A stretch of DNA of 64,000 nt, from positions 25,969,449 through 26,033,448 of the forward strand of contig NC_135553.1 of assembly GCF_964340395.1 (NCBI RefSeq), written 5' to 3'. Source of the stretch: Glandiceps talaboti (lineage: Eukaryota > Hemichordata > Enteropneusta > Spengelidae). Below are positions 52,981 through 64,000 of this stretch, piece after piece. The translations under genes and the position numbers were made by a program. The notes below the pieces were generated by a model that ran no database searches, had not been told where the DNA came from, and saw only the letters and a list, made by a program, of their open reading frames with translations. Within the stretch, counting starts at the first letter, position 1, and each line of letters begins with the position of its first letter.

Positions 52981-54360
52981 GATGTTTTTTTTAGCACAAC
53001 TGAACTTATAGTAGTACTAGTTTATTATCGTGACTTGTGACATTTTGCAGTAGGAATACACAAAAAGAAGCATTTTTCACAAAACCCTTTTGGGGCTTAT
53101 AAGTCACCCTGATTCAAAATTTTACAGTACATCAAATAAGCAGTACAATTGTCTAGGAAAGATATGGTTTACATTTTATTACAACAAAGCGAATATATAC
53201 CGGGTACAAAATAAATTACACAGTACTTATATATAATCTTTCTCTTCTTAGAAGGTTCAGTAGTGCTATAGGCATGGTGCAGTGTCTGTCCATCTGTGTG
53301 TGTGTGTGTGTGTGTGTGTGGACCACATAAACTCAAAAATCGCCAGACCAATTGACTTGGTATTGGGTGGGGGCATTACTTGTGGTGTCTAGTTGGGAAA
53401 TTGTCCAAAGGAAAATGATTGCACCTTAGGTCTGTGTTTTGAGTAAAGAAAATGTGATTTTGGTTAAAAAATACTTCAACTCAAAAACTACTGGGCAGAT
53501 TCGCCTGAAATTTGATGATGATGTTGATAGGTGTGTGTACACAAAAGATTGTTCATGACAATGGTTATCCTATTAGAGATATGCAAATGGAGAATACAAA
53601 TATGACATTTTGGTAAAAATCTTTAATTCCAAAAGTACTTGGCGGATTTGGCTGAAATGTTGCAGGGATGTCTCTAGGGATGTACAGATCAAGTGATATT
53701 AATTACATGGTGATCCCATCAATATGCAAATTAGGGCTAAAAAAAACGTGATGTTTTTGGTGAAATGTTTCTAAGGAATATTTAAGTAGATGGAGTGTAC
53801 TAAGTTTAAGACAAACTGAACCATAGATTGGTTCAAGGTAAACTACCTGTCTGTCCGTCTGTCTGTCTTGTAGATGATACAAGTGATTTTGGTATCGAAC
53901 TTTACTGGGGATGAAATTTGTTAATGATTCAAAAAGTGTTTGTCTAAAAATTGTTATTGTGTCAGACTTACGTAATCGGCCCTAGCAACCATGACCGTGC
54001 CCTTAGCAACAGTCAAATGATAGGGTTTATAGCAATATAACAATAGGGATGGGTAGGCAATTGTGTGAACATCATCTTAGCATATTCAAATGTCCTTAGC
54101 AACAAGACCACGCCCATAGCAACAGGTAAAGGATGACATATGCCAATATAACACCAGTGAAGGGAAAGCAAATGAATAAACATTCCAAAAATGTATACCT
54201 AGCAACAAGACCACACTCATAGCAACAGTTAAATCATGGTGTATATTGCAGATATAACACCATGGATGGGTAGGCATGTGAATAAATCTTCAAAAAATGT
54301 ATGCAAATATGCCTAGTATTAATACCAAACTCATAGCAACAGTTAAACAATGATGTATAT
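52981..54360. repeat. Copy of the CTAGCAACC dispersed repeat, 5' portion
   Basis: Contains TTTTTTAGCACAACTGAACT at about 52989, AGGTTCAGTAGTGCTATAGG at about 53252, a (GT)n tract, and from 53980 CCTAGCAACCATGACCGTGC with further CTAGCAACAAGACCAC modules. It is cut at about 54360 by the minus-strand LINE. The interrupted module resumes at 58500. Confidence 0.7.
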
Positions 54361-54667
54361 TTGATTTGATTTGATTTTGATTTATTGATTTCACCAGGAA
54401 AAAAAACATACATAACAAATAAATTAACAAAATATATAAATTAAATTAAGTCAAAGAATATTCAATCAAATACATATGTACATCATTTATTACATGGACC
54501 TGGTGGGGGTTGTAGGAATAGTTCTACAGAACTAGTCAAGCCCACAACCCTTACAGAATGAGTTAAGTCGAAAATACTGGGTAAAACTCGGGTAGCGGAA
54601 AAATAAACAAAATGTGATAAGAATAATTGTCAAAATAATGCTTTGCATGAACGAATAAATAGGATTT

Positions 54668-54698
<31 letters not shown>

Positions 54699-54713
54699 AA
54701 CAGCAAGATAGAC

Positions 54714-54786
54714 ATACATACATACATACATACATACATACATACATACATACATACATACATACATACATACATACATACATACA
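54714..54786. repeat. (CATA)n microsatellite
   Basis: About 18 CATA units, preceded by (AAC)n at 54671-54699, inside the LINE 3' region. Confidence 0.95.
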
Positions 54787-54817
54787 TTGAAGTACCTATT
54801 ACTAAGTACTTACTTAC

Positions 54818-56613
54818 TTATTGAAGTAAGTAAGCTTTTAAGGCATGTTTGAATGAATGTCTGTAGGTTATGTTTTTTATGTAGTCTGGGAGTGAATTCC
54901 AGTGTGTTACAGCTGCATACTTGATATTGTGTTGACTATGAAATAAGCTAACTTTAGGGACAGAGAAATTATTTTGAGTCGCGAAACGGGTGGGATACAT
55001 GTGAGGAGGTTTTTTAAAGTAATGTGTTATATCATGGGCAAAGTGATTATTCAACAAGTCAAAGATGAAAACGCATGTGTGCAGTTTACATAGTTTATAA
55101 ATGTCTAAAATACCAAGTTGTCTGAAAAGAGGGTCGCTATGAGCATGAAAGTCAGAAAAAGTAATGAGGCGAGCAATTTTCTTTTGAAGTAAAAGTATTG
55201 GCTGTAAGGAAGTTGCATAGGTATTACCCCATATTTCTAGGCAGTAAGTAATGTGTGGTAGAATGAGTGTGTTATATAATAACAAGAGAATGGCTTTCGG
55301 TACATAGTGTCGCAACTGTGCAATAAGTCCAACTTTTCGGGTGATAGCATTAACAACATTTTGGATATGTGATTTCCATGTAAGATTGCGATCAAGAGTA
55401 ACTCCTAGATAGGTTGATGGCATGACGCACTGTATTTCATTCCCGTCTATTCCTATATAACCCTCAACTGAGATTTTCCTGTGGGGTGTATTAATAATCA
55501 TGTAATTTGTTTTTTCAGCATTGATCGTAAGTTTATTTGCTTGACACCAATCATAAACCTTTTGAAAGTCACAATTGGTTTGGGTAAGGTTTATATTATT
55601 ATCCTTGATAAATTTAAATAAATTCGTGTCGTCTGCGAATAGACGGAATTGAAATTGGTCAGTTGCATTTGCGATGTCATTAATATAAATTATAAATAAA
55701 ATGGGGCCAAGAATCGATCCTTGTGGAACGCCACACTGTAACTGTCTATAGGGTGATGAGACACTATTAATTGTTACGGACTGTTGTCGGTTACTGAGAA
55801 AGTTTTTAAACCATGCTAAAGGGAGACCTCTAATCCCATAATGATGTAGCTTACTGATTAATATTTCGTGGTTAATAGTGTCGAACGCTTTTTTGAGGTC
55901 AATAAAGACCCCAAAAGTAGAAAACCCGTTGTCAAGATGATCACTAATTTCTGAGACTAAGTCTGCCATGGCAAGCTTTGTACTAAATTTCTTACGGAAG
56001 CCGAATTGTGTGTTAATGAGTATATGTTTAATGTCAAGATAGTGAACAAGTTGCTTGTTAATGATAGATTCAAAGATTTTACTGAAAATTGGAAGAATTG
56101 AAATAGGTCTGTAGTTATTGATTTCTTCAGCGTTGCCTTTTTTATAGATTGGTATTATTTTGGCTATTTTTAGTGAACTAGGAAAAATCCCTTGGCTCAG
56201 TGAACAGTTGATAACATGTGCAAGGGGGCTTGAAATAACATTTCCAGCATGTATAACTAATTTGGATGAATTTTATCAAGGCCAACGGCTTTGCGTGGGT
56301 CAAGACTGTTAATTTCATTCAGGACATCTTGTTCGGTCACTGGGTGAAAGAAAATTGACTCAGGATAGTTGCCACGAAGATACTGAGAGAAGTTAGTGGA
56401 TGAAGTAATGCCTGCTGCTAGATTTGTGCCAATATTTACAAAGAACTCGTTAAATTCATCAGCGATATCAAGACTTCGGGTTACAGCACCTTTACCAGAA
56501 ATCTGGGAGTTTATTTTACGTGGAGAGAGTTTGTTAGTAGTTTTATTTAGAACTTCATTGATCACTTGCCATGTTTTATGTGTGTTACCGTTTGCCCACT
56601 GAAACCTGTTCAT
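54818..56613 (-). pseudogene. LINE ORF2 reverse-transcriptase region, frameshifted
   Basis: The frame 56613-56257 holds the RT start (DPRKAVGLDKI). It ends at a one-base shift near 56265, after which the reading continues in another frame into 55969-54818. Catalytic motifs are present: FIDLKKAFDTINHEIL, the QCGVPQGSILGPILF block, FADDTN and YLGVTLD. The C terminus has LPHITYCLEIWG, typical of CR1/L2-group LINEs. Confidence 0.85.
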
Positions 56614-57742
56614 GAAATACCTTTTTTGGATGACTTCAGAAGCCTAGTTAAAATATTTCTGTATACCTTGTATTTTGTTTTGTGATATGCATTGTGAGAA
56701 TTATCTCGCATTACTTTGAATAGTCTATGTTTTGTACGTATCGACTTGATAAGTCCGTTTGAAAGCCATGGTTTACGAATAGGCTTAGACAGGTTATTAT
56801 AATTTTTATAGGGAAGGTGTTTTGAATGAATTTTGTAAAAAATGTCATAAAAGGCTAAGTATGCACTATTAGCATCCGTGCAATTATACATAGGTTGCCA
56901 TGACGTATTTGTCAAGTCATTTAAGAAGGCGTCCTGGTTATACTTATTAAAATTGAACAATGATGCGGGGGCTTCCTGATAGATTACAGAGTTGAGTTGA
57001 TTAATAAGGCAGAAAATAGGATAATGGTCTGATATATCTGACTGAATTGTTCCACAGTTTATAAAATAGTCCATGATGTTTGAAAGGCAGTGATCAATGA
57101 TTGTTCGAGAAGTTTCCGTGACACGGGTGGGGGAGTTAATTAACTGATGAAAGTTGTAAGAATTTAGGAGATTGTTATACTCAGGAACAGGTGTGTTATT
57201 CATGGATGTATCAATATTCACATCTCCAAGGATTATGCAAGCTTTACCTGTGGCAGACAGCTGGTCAAGACACAAATCTAGACTATTTAAAAATTCTTGG
57301 TGGGATGTATTTGGTTTCCTATAATTAACACCTACAATAATCGTTTTGTTGTTTATGACTGTCTCCACAAAGATCGTTTCACAGTGCATAATAGTGATGT
57401 TTTTCATGCGTGTGAAAGGCAATGATTTATGAAGGTAAAGAGCTACACCCCCCGCCCTGGAATTTACACGGTCTGAAGTGATAAGATTGTAATTATGCAA
57501 ATTTAAAGTGAGGCAACTGAATTTCGATTCAACCAAGTTTCTGATAATCCTATGAAGTTGAAATTATAGTTTATAACCTCCAAGAATGACACAAGGTCAT
57601 CAAAATGCTTCGCTAAAGATCTAATGTTTAAATGTAGAAAGGAAAATGGATTTTGAAAGTTTTTTGTGCCTGAAATAAAACTGTCAACAGTATGCGAGGT
57701 GCAGTTAGCTTTGATATGATTCATGTCCGATGCTGATTCCAT
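56610..57742 (-). pseudogene. LINE ORF2 endonuclease region, frameshifted
   Basis: Two overlapping frames (57742-57503 and 57536-56610) make up an AP-endonuclease domain. Visible motifs are LHLNIRSLAKHFDDL at the start, GLSETWL, GDVNID and the C-terminal SDHYPIF. A frameshift near 57515-57536 separates GLSETWL from the rest, and another near 56610 separates it from the RT. Confidence 0.8.
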
Positions 57743-57782
57743 TTTGAAGATGTTACTTACTGTTTGATATCAGAATGTAAGT

Positions 57783-58433
57783 TTAAACAATACGGTTCAG
57801 ATCTGTTGGGGTTGATATGCAGATTGCTGGATCATTAGAAATCTTCCTTATGAAGATCTTACAGTTGTTGGTCCAGATGTATTTCCAGTTAGCTTCTTTA
57901 CGTCGCTGGTTTGCCTGGTAGAACAGTTGTTTATTTGCTGGCGTTAATTTTTCGTTAATGTATATCCTATTATTACTGTTGGCACCGATATTTCGAGAAG
58001 TCACGCCGCGGAGATGTTTTCTTGCAGAATAAATGTTGTTTCGAACGGCTCGTCGAACAAATTTGACAAGAATGGGTACTGGTTGTGGATGATTTCGTTC
58101 GTGATAGTTTGATTTCCGAGGTAGACGGTGCGATATGTCGATGTCTGCTGGAGAAATGTTGACACCAATAGTTGCAGCAACCTTTACAACGATATTATCA
58201 GTGTTTTCGTCATCATCCTGTGGTATTCCAGTTATCTCCAGGTTATTTCTTCGTGTGTATTGTTGTAGATCATTAAGTTCCCTAGTAGATTTGGCGAGCT
58301 GTTGTTGCAGATCATTGTTTTCGTCTTTAAGACTCTGTATTTGTTTTGTGAAGTCGTCAAAAGAATTACTTACATATGCAATTGATTTCTGTACTTCATG
58401 TAGTTCTTTCTCCATGCCTGCAAGTCTATCCAC
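57783..58433 (-). CDS. LINE ORF1 protein (216 aa)
   Basis: An N-terminal coiled coil (about residues 1-62, rich in Leu/Gln/Glu heptads, ending LNDLQQYTRRNNLEITGIP) is followed by an RRM-like region (VPILVKFVRRAVRNNIYSAR) and a C-terminal domain with IYINEKLTPANKQLFYQA. This is the plan of L1-like ORF1 RNA-binding chaperones found in many LINE clades. The open frame is intact and lies directly upstream of ORF2. Confidence 0.8.
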   Translation of the reverse strand: MDRLAGMEKELHEVQKSIAYVSNSFDDFTKQIQSLKDENNDLQQQLAKSTRELNDLQQYTRRNNLEITGIPQDDDENTDNIVVKVAATIGVNISPADIDISHRLPRKSNYHERNHPQPVPILVKFVRRAVRNNIYSARKHLRGVTSRNIGANSNNRIYINEKLTPANKQLFYQANQRRKEANWKYIWTNNCKIFIRKISNDPAICISTPTDLNRIV

Positions 58434-58497
58434 TTTAGAGGTGAGAGTCTACAGTGTCTTGTGTATGTCATTTAATGTTGTCAGACCTGTTGCTATA

Positions 58498-58595
58498 TTA
58501 CTGGTATAACACAATGGATGGGTAGGCATGTGAATAAATCTTCCCAAAATGTATGCAAATATTATGTCTAGCAACTAGACCACATAATCACAACC
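58498..58595. repeat. Resumed module of the interrupted dispersed repeat
   Basis: GGTATAACACAATGGATGGG and AGGCATGTGAATAAATCTTC repeat the text at 54250-54290, showing that the LINE inserted into a pre-existing module. CTAGCAACTAGACCACA follows. Confidence 0.75.
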
Positions 58596-58599
58596 TTCC

Positions 58600-59815
58600 T
58601 TGCCAGACAAACTCAATGAATTTTATGCAGGTTTTGATCAACCCCTGGGCACACAACATGTGATCAGTAGCGACAGTCTACCTCAACCGTTTGAGGTATC
58701 ACATGAAGACACTCATCGCGTTCTATCCAAGCTGAAAGTGAAGAAGGTGCCAGGCTCTGATGGAATTAGTCCCCGTCTTTTGCGATCATGCAGGGATGAA
58801 CTGTGTGAAATTATTTGCCCCATATTCAATTGGTCCTTAAAGATCTGTTATGTCCCAAATATATTTAAGAAAGCGATCATCATTCCTGCGCCAAAGCATT
58901 CACCGGTTACATGTTTGAACGACTACCGTCCAGTTGCGTTAACATTGATAGTTATGAAATGTTTAGAGACTCTAGTAAGTCAGTACATTAGATCTAAACT
59001 CCCACCGTCTCTTGATCCATACCAATTTGCTTATAGAAAGAACAGATCTGCAATTTCATTAGCATTATTCAATGTAACGAGCTTCCTTGACCAGAAAATA
59101 CCTAACTATTCCAGACTTTGAGTCATCGATTACAGCTCAGCTTTCAATACAATTTCACCCTTCAGATTATATGACAAACTAATATCGCTGGGACTTACTG
59201 CTAGTATCTGTAAATGGGTTAGGATTTTTTATTAGATCGATCACAAGTTGTTAAAATTGGAAATAATTATTCGAAATTTCTAGTTCTTAATACTGGTACA
59301 CCTCAAGGTTGTTATTTGTCGCCGATGTTATACTCATTATTTACCCATGATTGTGTTACTGCGTCTGATGATATTTTTATCATCAAATTTGCTGATGACA
59401 CCGCCATGGGCGGATTAATCAAAAGCGATGAAACATCATATCGTAATGAAGTGAACTCTATCATAACATGGTGCTCTGAAAACAATCTTGAACTGAATGT
59501 CAAAAAGACCAAAGAGATTATTGTGGACTTTCGAAGGAATCCATCTGATATTGTTCCTCTAGTCATCAACAATTCAGAGGTTGAAATAGTGCAGTATTTT
59601 AAGTTTCTCGGTGTTTACCTCTCAGCCGATCTGAAATGGGAAATCAATACTGATCATATTGTGAAGAAAGCACAGAAAAGACTGTTCTTCTTAAGACGAT
59701 TGAGAAGTTTCCATGTCAGCCAGGGACTGTTGATCAAGTTCTACCGAGCGGTGATTGAGAGTGTCCTGACACTGTCAATCATCGTTTGGTGGGGCAATGC
59801 CACAGTGGGTGACCC
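58600..59815 (+). pseudogene. Second LINE, reverse-transcriptase fragment (plus strand)
   Basis: RT domain in two frames. Bases 58600-59121 carry KVPGSDGISPRLLR, FKKAIIIPAPKH, DYRPVALT and PYQFAYRKNRS. After a stop and frame changes (59119 to about 59300), 59300-59815 carry GTPQGCYLSPMLYSLF, IIKFADDTAMGG, the FKFLGVYLSADLKWE block and KKAQKRLFFLRRLRSF. The last motifs resemble Rex1/CR1-type elements common in aquatic animals. Both ends are truncated, with no endonuclease and no 3' end. It is a different family from the minus-strand LINE. Confidence 0.85.
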
Positions 59816-61189
59816 TAAAACGAATGACAACCCGGGCCGAATATGGGTGTCAACGTTTGTCTTTACAAATTACATTTTATTTATTCAAGTTGCGACATGT
59901 AAAACTTTGCATCTATGGACTGGACACGTGTTGTATTACGGGGCTTGGGAGACTGTTGTTTTTTGGCTGCAAAGTGATCATTTTTCATTCTTTTTTTTTT
60001 TTTGGGGGGGGGGGTCACTTTTTATGCAATGGAACGAATCTGTCACACACACACACACACACACACATATACATATGGCGCGGCAAGATACAGTCTTGGG
60101 ATGTATGACGCCCCCTGAGTTTGTCCGTATTTCATTCTTTTGTTTCTACTCGCGAGTTTTGAGTATGGATTCTTTTGACTGGCGACTGTCACTTGTTGAT
60201 ACTTAGGCCGTCTCATTGCAGGTACATTACAACTTGATTCGCTACAATCCAGTCCGTTGGCTTTTTGACCAGAGCTCATTGCTTCAGGAACACAATAACT
60301 AGTCAAAGGGATGCACTGTATTTATCTAAGCGTTAATGTTTAGGGCAATGATATTTATTGATAATATTTGCATATTTAGTGCATATTGGTCGGGGTCATC
60401 ATAGTCTTGCTGCTAGACGTTCGGGCTTTTTTTTCGATACTATAAGCGAACGAAGTTCGCAGTGAGGGCTTGCCTTGGATGTTCCAACCTCGATAGCGAT
60501 GTTCGGTCGTGTGTCATATTCTATCGGAAGAACATCCGAGGTCTAGCAGATAGACTAGGGTCATCACTGCTAGATGCAAGTAATCGTTTAGAAGTACGTG
60601 TTCTCTTTCAAACATACCACTCGTATATCAATATAACTCCCCAAAAAGTCCAATGAAGATCTTTTTATAAGAGTAGCGCTAAAAGACTCCCTACGAAAAT
60701 CGACATTAGAGAGATTAAACAGAGCTTACGAGCACACAGGGCTCATCGAGCATGTAATTGATTGAACGATCGATTGATCGATCGATCGATTGAAAGTTTG
60801 ACCTTGAACTATTCTATGACACCCCTCCCACGGTAAGCACATTTTTGTACAAGACAGCCTTGAAGCGCGGTTGAACGTTAGATATATGAGAAAATCGCTT
60901 ATATATGCAATACATGTATCCTGCTCTTTGCACTTCTCGAGGATGTCGGGCAGACACGCTGTCCCAAAGTGTATATTCATTGTACATGGCACCTCGTAGG
61001 GAAAAGATATTTTTAAAGAGCAAAAAAAATATAACCAAACAAAGAACTAATTTCAGAACTGTAAAGAGAGAACATAAAAACAATAACAAAAACAACAATT
61101 AGTAAACAGATATGGTCCATGTGCGATTGAACATCCGAATTGCGTGCTCAGTGTCACCCTCATTAACATGTTAATGAAATAACTTTTGT
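59816..61189. other. No gene recognised; simple repeats
   Basis: Contains a T/G homopolymer patch (about 59990-60014), (CA)n at 60044-60067, a GCGAACGAAGTTCGC palindrome at about 60447, and an ATCG run at about 60765-60792. A short open frame ending at 60765 encodes ALKDSLRKSTLERLNRAYE and may be an exon remnant, but I do not recognise it. Confidence 0.45.
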
Positions 61190-61192
61190 AGA

Positions 61193-61209
61193 GTATTGGT
61201 CACGTGACA
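61193..61209. promoter_or_regulatory. Inverted CCAAT box next to a CACGTG E-box
   Basis: ATTGGTCACGTGAC combines an inverted CCAAT with a symmetric TCACGTGA E-box, a pairing often seen in housekeeping promoters. No transcript start is visible. Confidence 0.3.
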
Positions 61210-61409
61210 ACATTAACACCTTCAATTCAGTTGCGCCAGAGAAATTTAGCGGAGCAGAACGACAAGGTAACTTTTCTTGCTTGTGATAAAATAACTTTTA
61301 TATATACAAAAATAGACGTGTGTGGGGTTTCTCATACTACTCGATACATTCGCCAAGTCACCAAATGCGAAAAAATACCTTGCTTTTTCATGTTTTTACA
61401 ACAAAAAAT

Positions 61410-61589
61410 GTTTCGTGTTGGCTCAGACCAGTTTCGTGTTGGCTCGCTGTCACAATTTACATGGAATCATGGAAGTATGTTATACTTCCACGATTTCATG
61501 TAAATGTGACAGCGAAAAACGTGTCATTCGCTGTATTCGCTGCAAGTGACAGCGAAAAACGTGTCTCGTGGTCTGAGCCAACACGAAAC
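61410..61589. mobile_element. Foldback element, 180 bp
   Basis: The left arm GTTTCGTGTTGGCTCAGACC pairs with the right end GGTCTGAGCCAACACGAAAC. Inner arms (ATTTACATGGAATCATGGAA and its near-complement) meet at the palindrome GGAAGTATGTTATACTTCC. The GTGACAGCGAAAAACGTGTC motif occurs twice in the right half. A further copy of the centre follows at 61591-61610. Confidence 0.75.
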
Positions 61590-61755
61590 AGTATGTTATA
61601 CTTCCATGATGAGATTAAACAACATGCCCTAAAATTAGGAACAATGACATCATATCTAGTTCATTTGATCACCGTTGACTCTTTTTCACCACAACACTGA
61701 CTAAAATTGACGTGAATATTAGATATGTTCATTTATAATTTGTTTTGGAAATGTG

Positions 61756-61781
61756 ATGGCGACTTCGAATGAGTTCGACAG
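61756..61781 (+). CDS. Candidate first coding exon of a downstream gene (weak)
   Basis: ATGGCGACTTCGAATGAGTT opens nine codons (MATSNEFD plus part of Arg) and meets an AG|GTAAAA donor. The ATG has a favourable G at +4. No continuation exon is recognised before the window ends, so this is only a suggestion. Confidence 0.15.
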
Positions 61782-61889
61782 GTAAAACATACGTACACCT
61801 GTCGGAGGTATTCGGAAAATACTCAGTGGCGGCAATGACATATATTTGCATATTCATGAATCTCAGCACCATTAGGCCAAACAAATAAT

Positions 61890-62110
61890 TGTTTGGTTCC
61901 TTTTACTATCAGACCACTAATTTTTAGTGTTCTGAGGTTTATCCGACTCCAGCCCGTTTTTCACTGCTGACTCTAAACATTTACGTATTCGAGAAAAAAA
62001 ATATAATAGTAAAAATTGTGAAGTCTCACGAGAAATAGTGGATGTGGATATATTGACATCACATGTAAACTGTTCTTCCAATCTATAATGGCTATACATC
62101 TGATAGGAAG
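61890..62110. repeat. Relative of the 51430-51700 repeat
   Basis: Shares TTGTTTGGTTCC, GTTTTTCACTGCTGACTCTA, AATAGTGGATGTGGA and CTGTTCTTCCAATCTATAAT, with the same order and orientation. Confidence 0.6.
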
Positions 62111-62624
62111 ACACAGAAACGAAAGTGTTCACCAGCCGTGTTTTGGGTCCTTTCAACTCGCTGTAACTTTCACAAGTTTTAGATACAATAAACGCAAAAA
62201 TCTCGACTGACATTTCCTCCGTGATATTTTTTATCAATTTTGGAATTATTGATAGGAATGATGATTTTTCAGCGATTTTCTGACGCATATTTGACACTTA
62301 TGTTGTAAATTTCGGCCGGTTTTTCGCTCAAAATTTACAAAATAGATGGAATCTTGTTTTTTAAATGGCTGTCATAAGAAAAGGACAACGTCCAAATGTT
62401 TTCATGATCGGGAGAGAGAGAGAGAGAGTGATTTGACCCAAGTTTGAAAGTAAACTCGTTTGACAAGCGATGTGACAAGGCGACATGTGTAACATGTGTA
62501 ACACTTTTAATCATGTATTTATGTCTACACAGATGTTTCTTATGAAAATTGTAAAGTTTTTTCGGAGATTTAGAAAACAGAAGCGTAAGTATCATGCTGC
62601 ACAATATGTAACTCATTTTTAGAA

Positions 62625-62674
62625 TTAGAACAACTGAACTTCTTAGGGTCATTAGTGCTATAGGCATTAAAAAG

Positions 62675-62715
<41 letters not shown>

Positions 62716-62725
62716 GAGTGTCACC
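62625..62725. repeat. 5' scrap of the CTAGCAACC repeat with (TGTC)n
   Basis: AGAACAACTGAACTTCTTAG, then TTAGTGCTATAGGCATTAAA, then about ten TGTC units, as at 5651-5720 and 53250-53320. Confidence 0.65.
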
Positions 62726-64000
62726 GGTGTGTAAATGTAATGTTCTTTTCTGTTATTTTCAAGTGGAAATCGTACTATATTTTCGATGTTTCAGATAACT
62801 TTTCAAATTTGGCTGACATGTTACTAGTACTTCACATGTTACATGTACTAGAACAACATCTTTCAATAGGCTGCAGAGTAGGACTCCAGTGTAGTGGTTT
62901 GGAGTATTTGTTGCCATTATGATGAAAAAATAAATTTATTTGCGTACTTGCATACCAGTAGTGAATTTTGGTATTAAAGCGAGGGAATTGACTATTTTTA
63001 TGAGAAAACCATAGAAGTAATTGTTGAAAGATTTTAGATTGACCAGGGTTGTTAATAGAACTTTGCAAACCCTGTAAGAAAATAAACCGTAAAACGAACA
63101 ATGTTGTGTCACACAAAAACAATATACCTATTTTTTTTTTTAAATGGAAAAGTATTGTAGATAAAAACAGAATTAAAATTTGCAGCTAGCAAAATCATAA
63201 AGTTTTAAAGTGTATGTAAATAGGTTTCCAAAGTTTCCGAATTTTTGCCTGGAAATGACGTAGTTTTCATATGTGATTAAAGATTTGTGTGACATTTTTG
63301 ACAAAAGTACGATATTAATAGTGAAAATTGATTAGTGAAAATTACTAGTACATGCCAAACACAGCTGCACAGGTTCAATGGACACTCAACACGTCACTCT
63401 TCCACGTCAAAAAACTCACACTGTAAGACATGCATAGCCATGGTATAGTTCTCTTCAGCATGTAAAGAGAACATGGTTTTGTAGTAGTCTAATATCGTAT
63501 TGTAAGTAGCTCCTGGCTGGGGACTGTCCCAAATTATGTTATTGTGCTAGTCTTATATCGTATTATAAGTATCTCAAGGCTGGAGACAGTCTTAGAAAAT
63601 GTTCGTTCATTTCAATACATCTCAACTAGGCTATCACAATACCAGGTCTTTAAATTATCATCTAACTTTGACACCTACGGTTTTTTTTTTCACACAGTCT
63701 TTCACACACTCCTATTTCAATAGGCTTGTGTATTTCTAATTGACAGACAACGATTTATCATTCCGTCATTGTTGAAACTGTAAGAATTTATAATTATGAT
63801 CTTAGCACGTATTTATGCATGTTTTCTAAATAAATTTGTAATCTTTTTAGTTTTATTTCACATTTTAATTTTAATTTCAATCCAGTAAGAATGTTGTGGA
63901 ATACTCGTCTGGTACCTGATACCTGGTTATCCTAACAAAATAATTGCAGCCTCATTGATCTGTTTCAATCTTATTATGCATTGTACTTGTCATTTTTTTG
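62726..64000. other. No gene recognised
   Basis: AT-rich sequence. The only structure is a two-copy tandem of about 60 bp near 63485-63595 (TAATATCGTATTGTAAGTAG and TTATATCGTATTATAAGTAT, each followed by a CTGG-GAC-GTC segment). Confidence 0.5.

Larger units (their letters stand above)
54361..58497 (-). mobile_element. Nearly full-length CR1/L2-like LINE (minus strand)
   Basis: About 4.1 kb, with ORF1, then ORF2 (endonuclease plus reverse transcriptase), and a 3' tail made of TTTGATTTGATTT-type repeats on the plus strand (54361-54385). ORF2 has at least three frameshifts, so the copy is inactive. The 3' region also holds (AAC)n at 54671-54699 and (CATA)n at 54714-54786. It sits inside a module of the 52981 repeat, which continues beyond its 5' end. 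Confidence 0.85.

Noticed and set aside
60462-60656. Frame with NIRGLADRLGSSLLDASNRL, reminiscent of a LINE endonuclease start
   Set aside because: Too short and too weakly similar. None of the other endonuclease motifs follows.
60640-60765. Short frame ending ALKDSLRKSTLERLNRAYE...HVID then stop
   Set aside because: It has protein-like composition, but there is no recognised family, no clear acceptor or start, and decayed repeats lie around it. Not called as a gene.

Overview
The window is animal nuclear DNA. It is AT-rich by eye, full of TACATGTA-type words, GT-AG introns, LINE, SINE and MITE remnants and tandem arrays. Nothing bacterial or viral is visible. The channel family, the non-LTR retroelements and the repeat style suggest a marine invertebrate (hemichordate, cephalochordate or lophotrochozoan). 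The species cannot be fixed from the sequence alone.

One host gene dominates the window: a complete TRPM-family cation channel on the + strand, 10466-49022. I assembled 23 coding exons by hand. All have GT-AG boundaries, all codon phases agree, and the total is 4365 nt (1454 codons plus stop). The product has a disordered basic/proline-rich N terminus, the TRPM homology region, six membrane segments, a pore loop with YGE and two cysteines, a TRP helix, and a C-terminal coiled coil followed by a stop. There is no NUDT9-H or alpha-kinase tail.

Layout: 1-10402 holds decayed repeats, including a hAT-like element inserted into an old LINE fragment. 10403-49022 is the TRPM gene. Many of its introns carry a private tandem array (units of about 41, 46, 55, 41, 26, 32, 24, 23 and 56 bp). 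The largest is about 8 kb at 39275-47319, and it is an internal expansion of a SINE. 49023 to about 51000 is a probable 3' UTR holding a 253-bp perfect-TSD palindromic MITE and another minisatellite. 52980-59815 is a nest of transposons: a dispersed repeat split by a nearly full-length but frameshifted minus-strand LINE, followed by a second, truncated plus-strand LINE. 59816-64000 has no clear gene. It holds a foldback element and a weak candidate for the promoter and first exon of a next gene near 61190-61781.

The biology of the window is therefore one channel gene that is mostly intronic repeat, surrounded by mobile-element debris. The most notable observations are the SINE-born megasatellite, the mixed TRPM signature (a complete E-Q-N-D calcium site with a YGE filter), degenerate copies of an exon start lying in its own upstream intron, and the clean nested insertions with readable target duplications.
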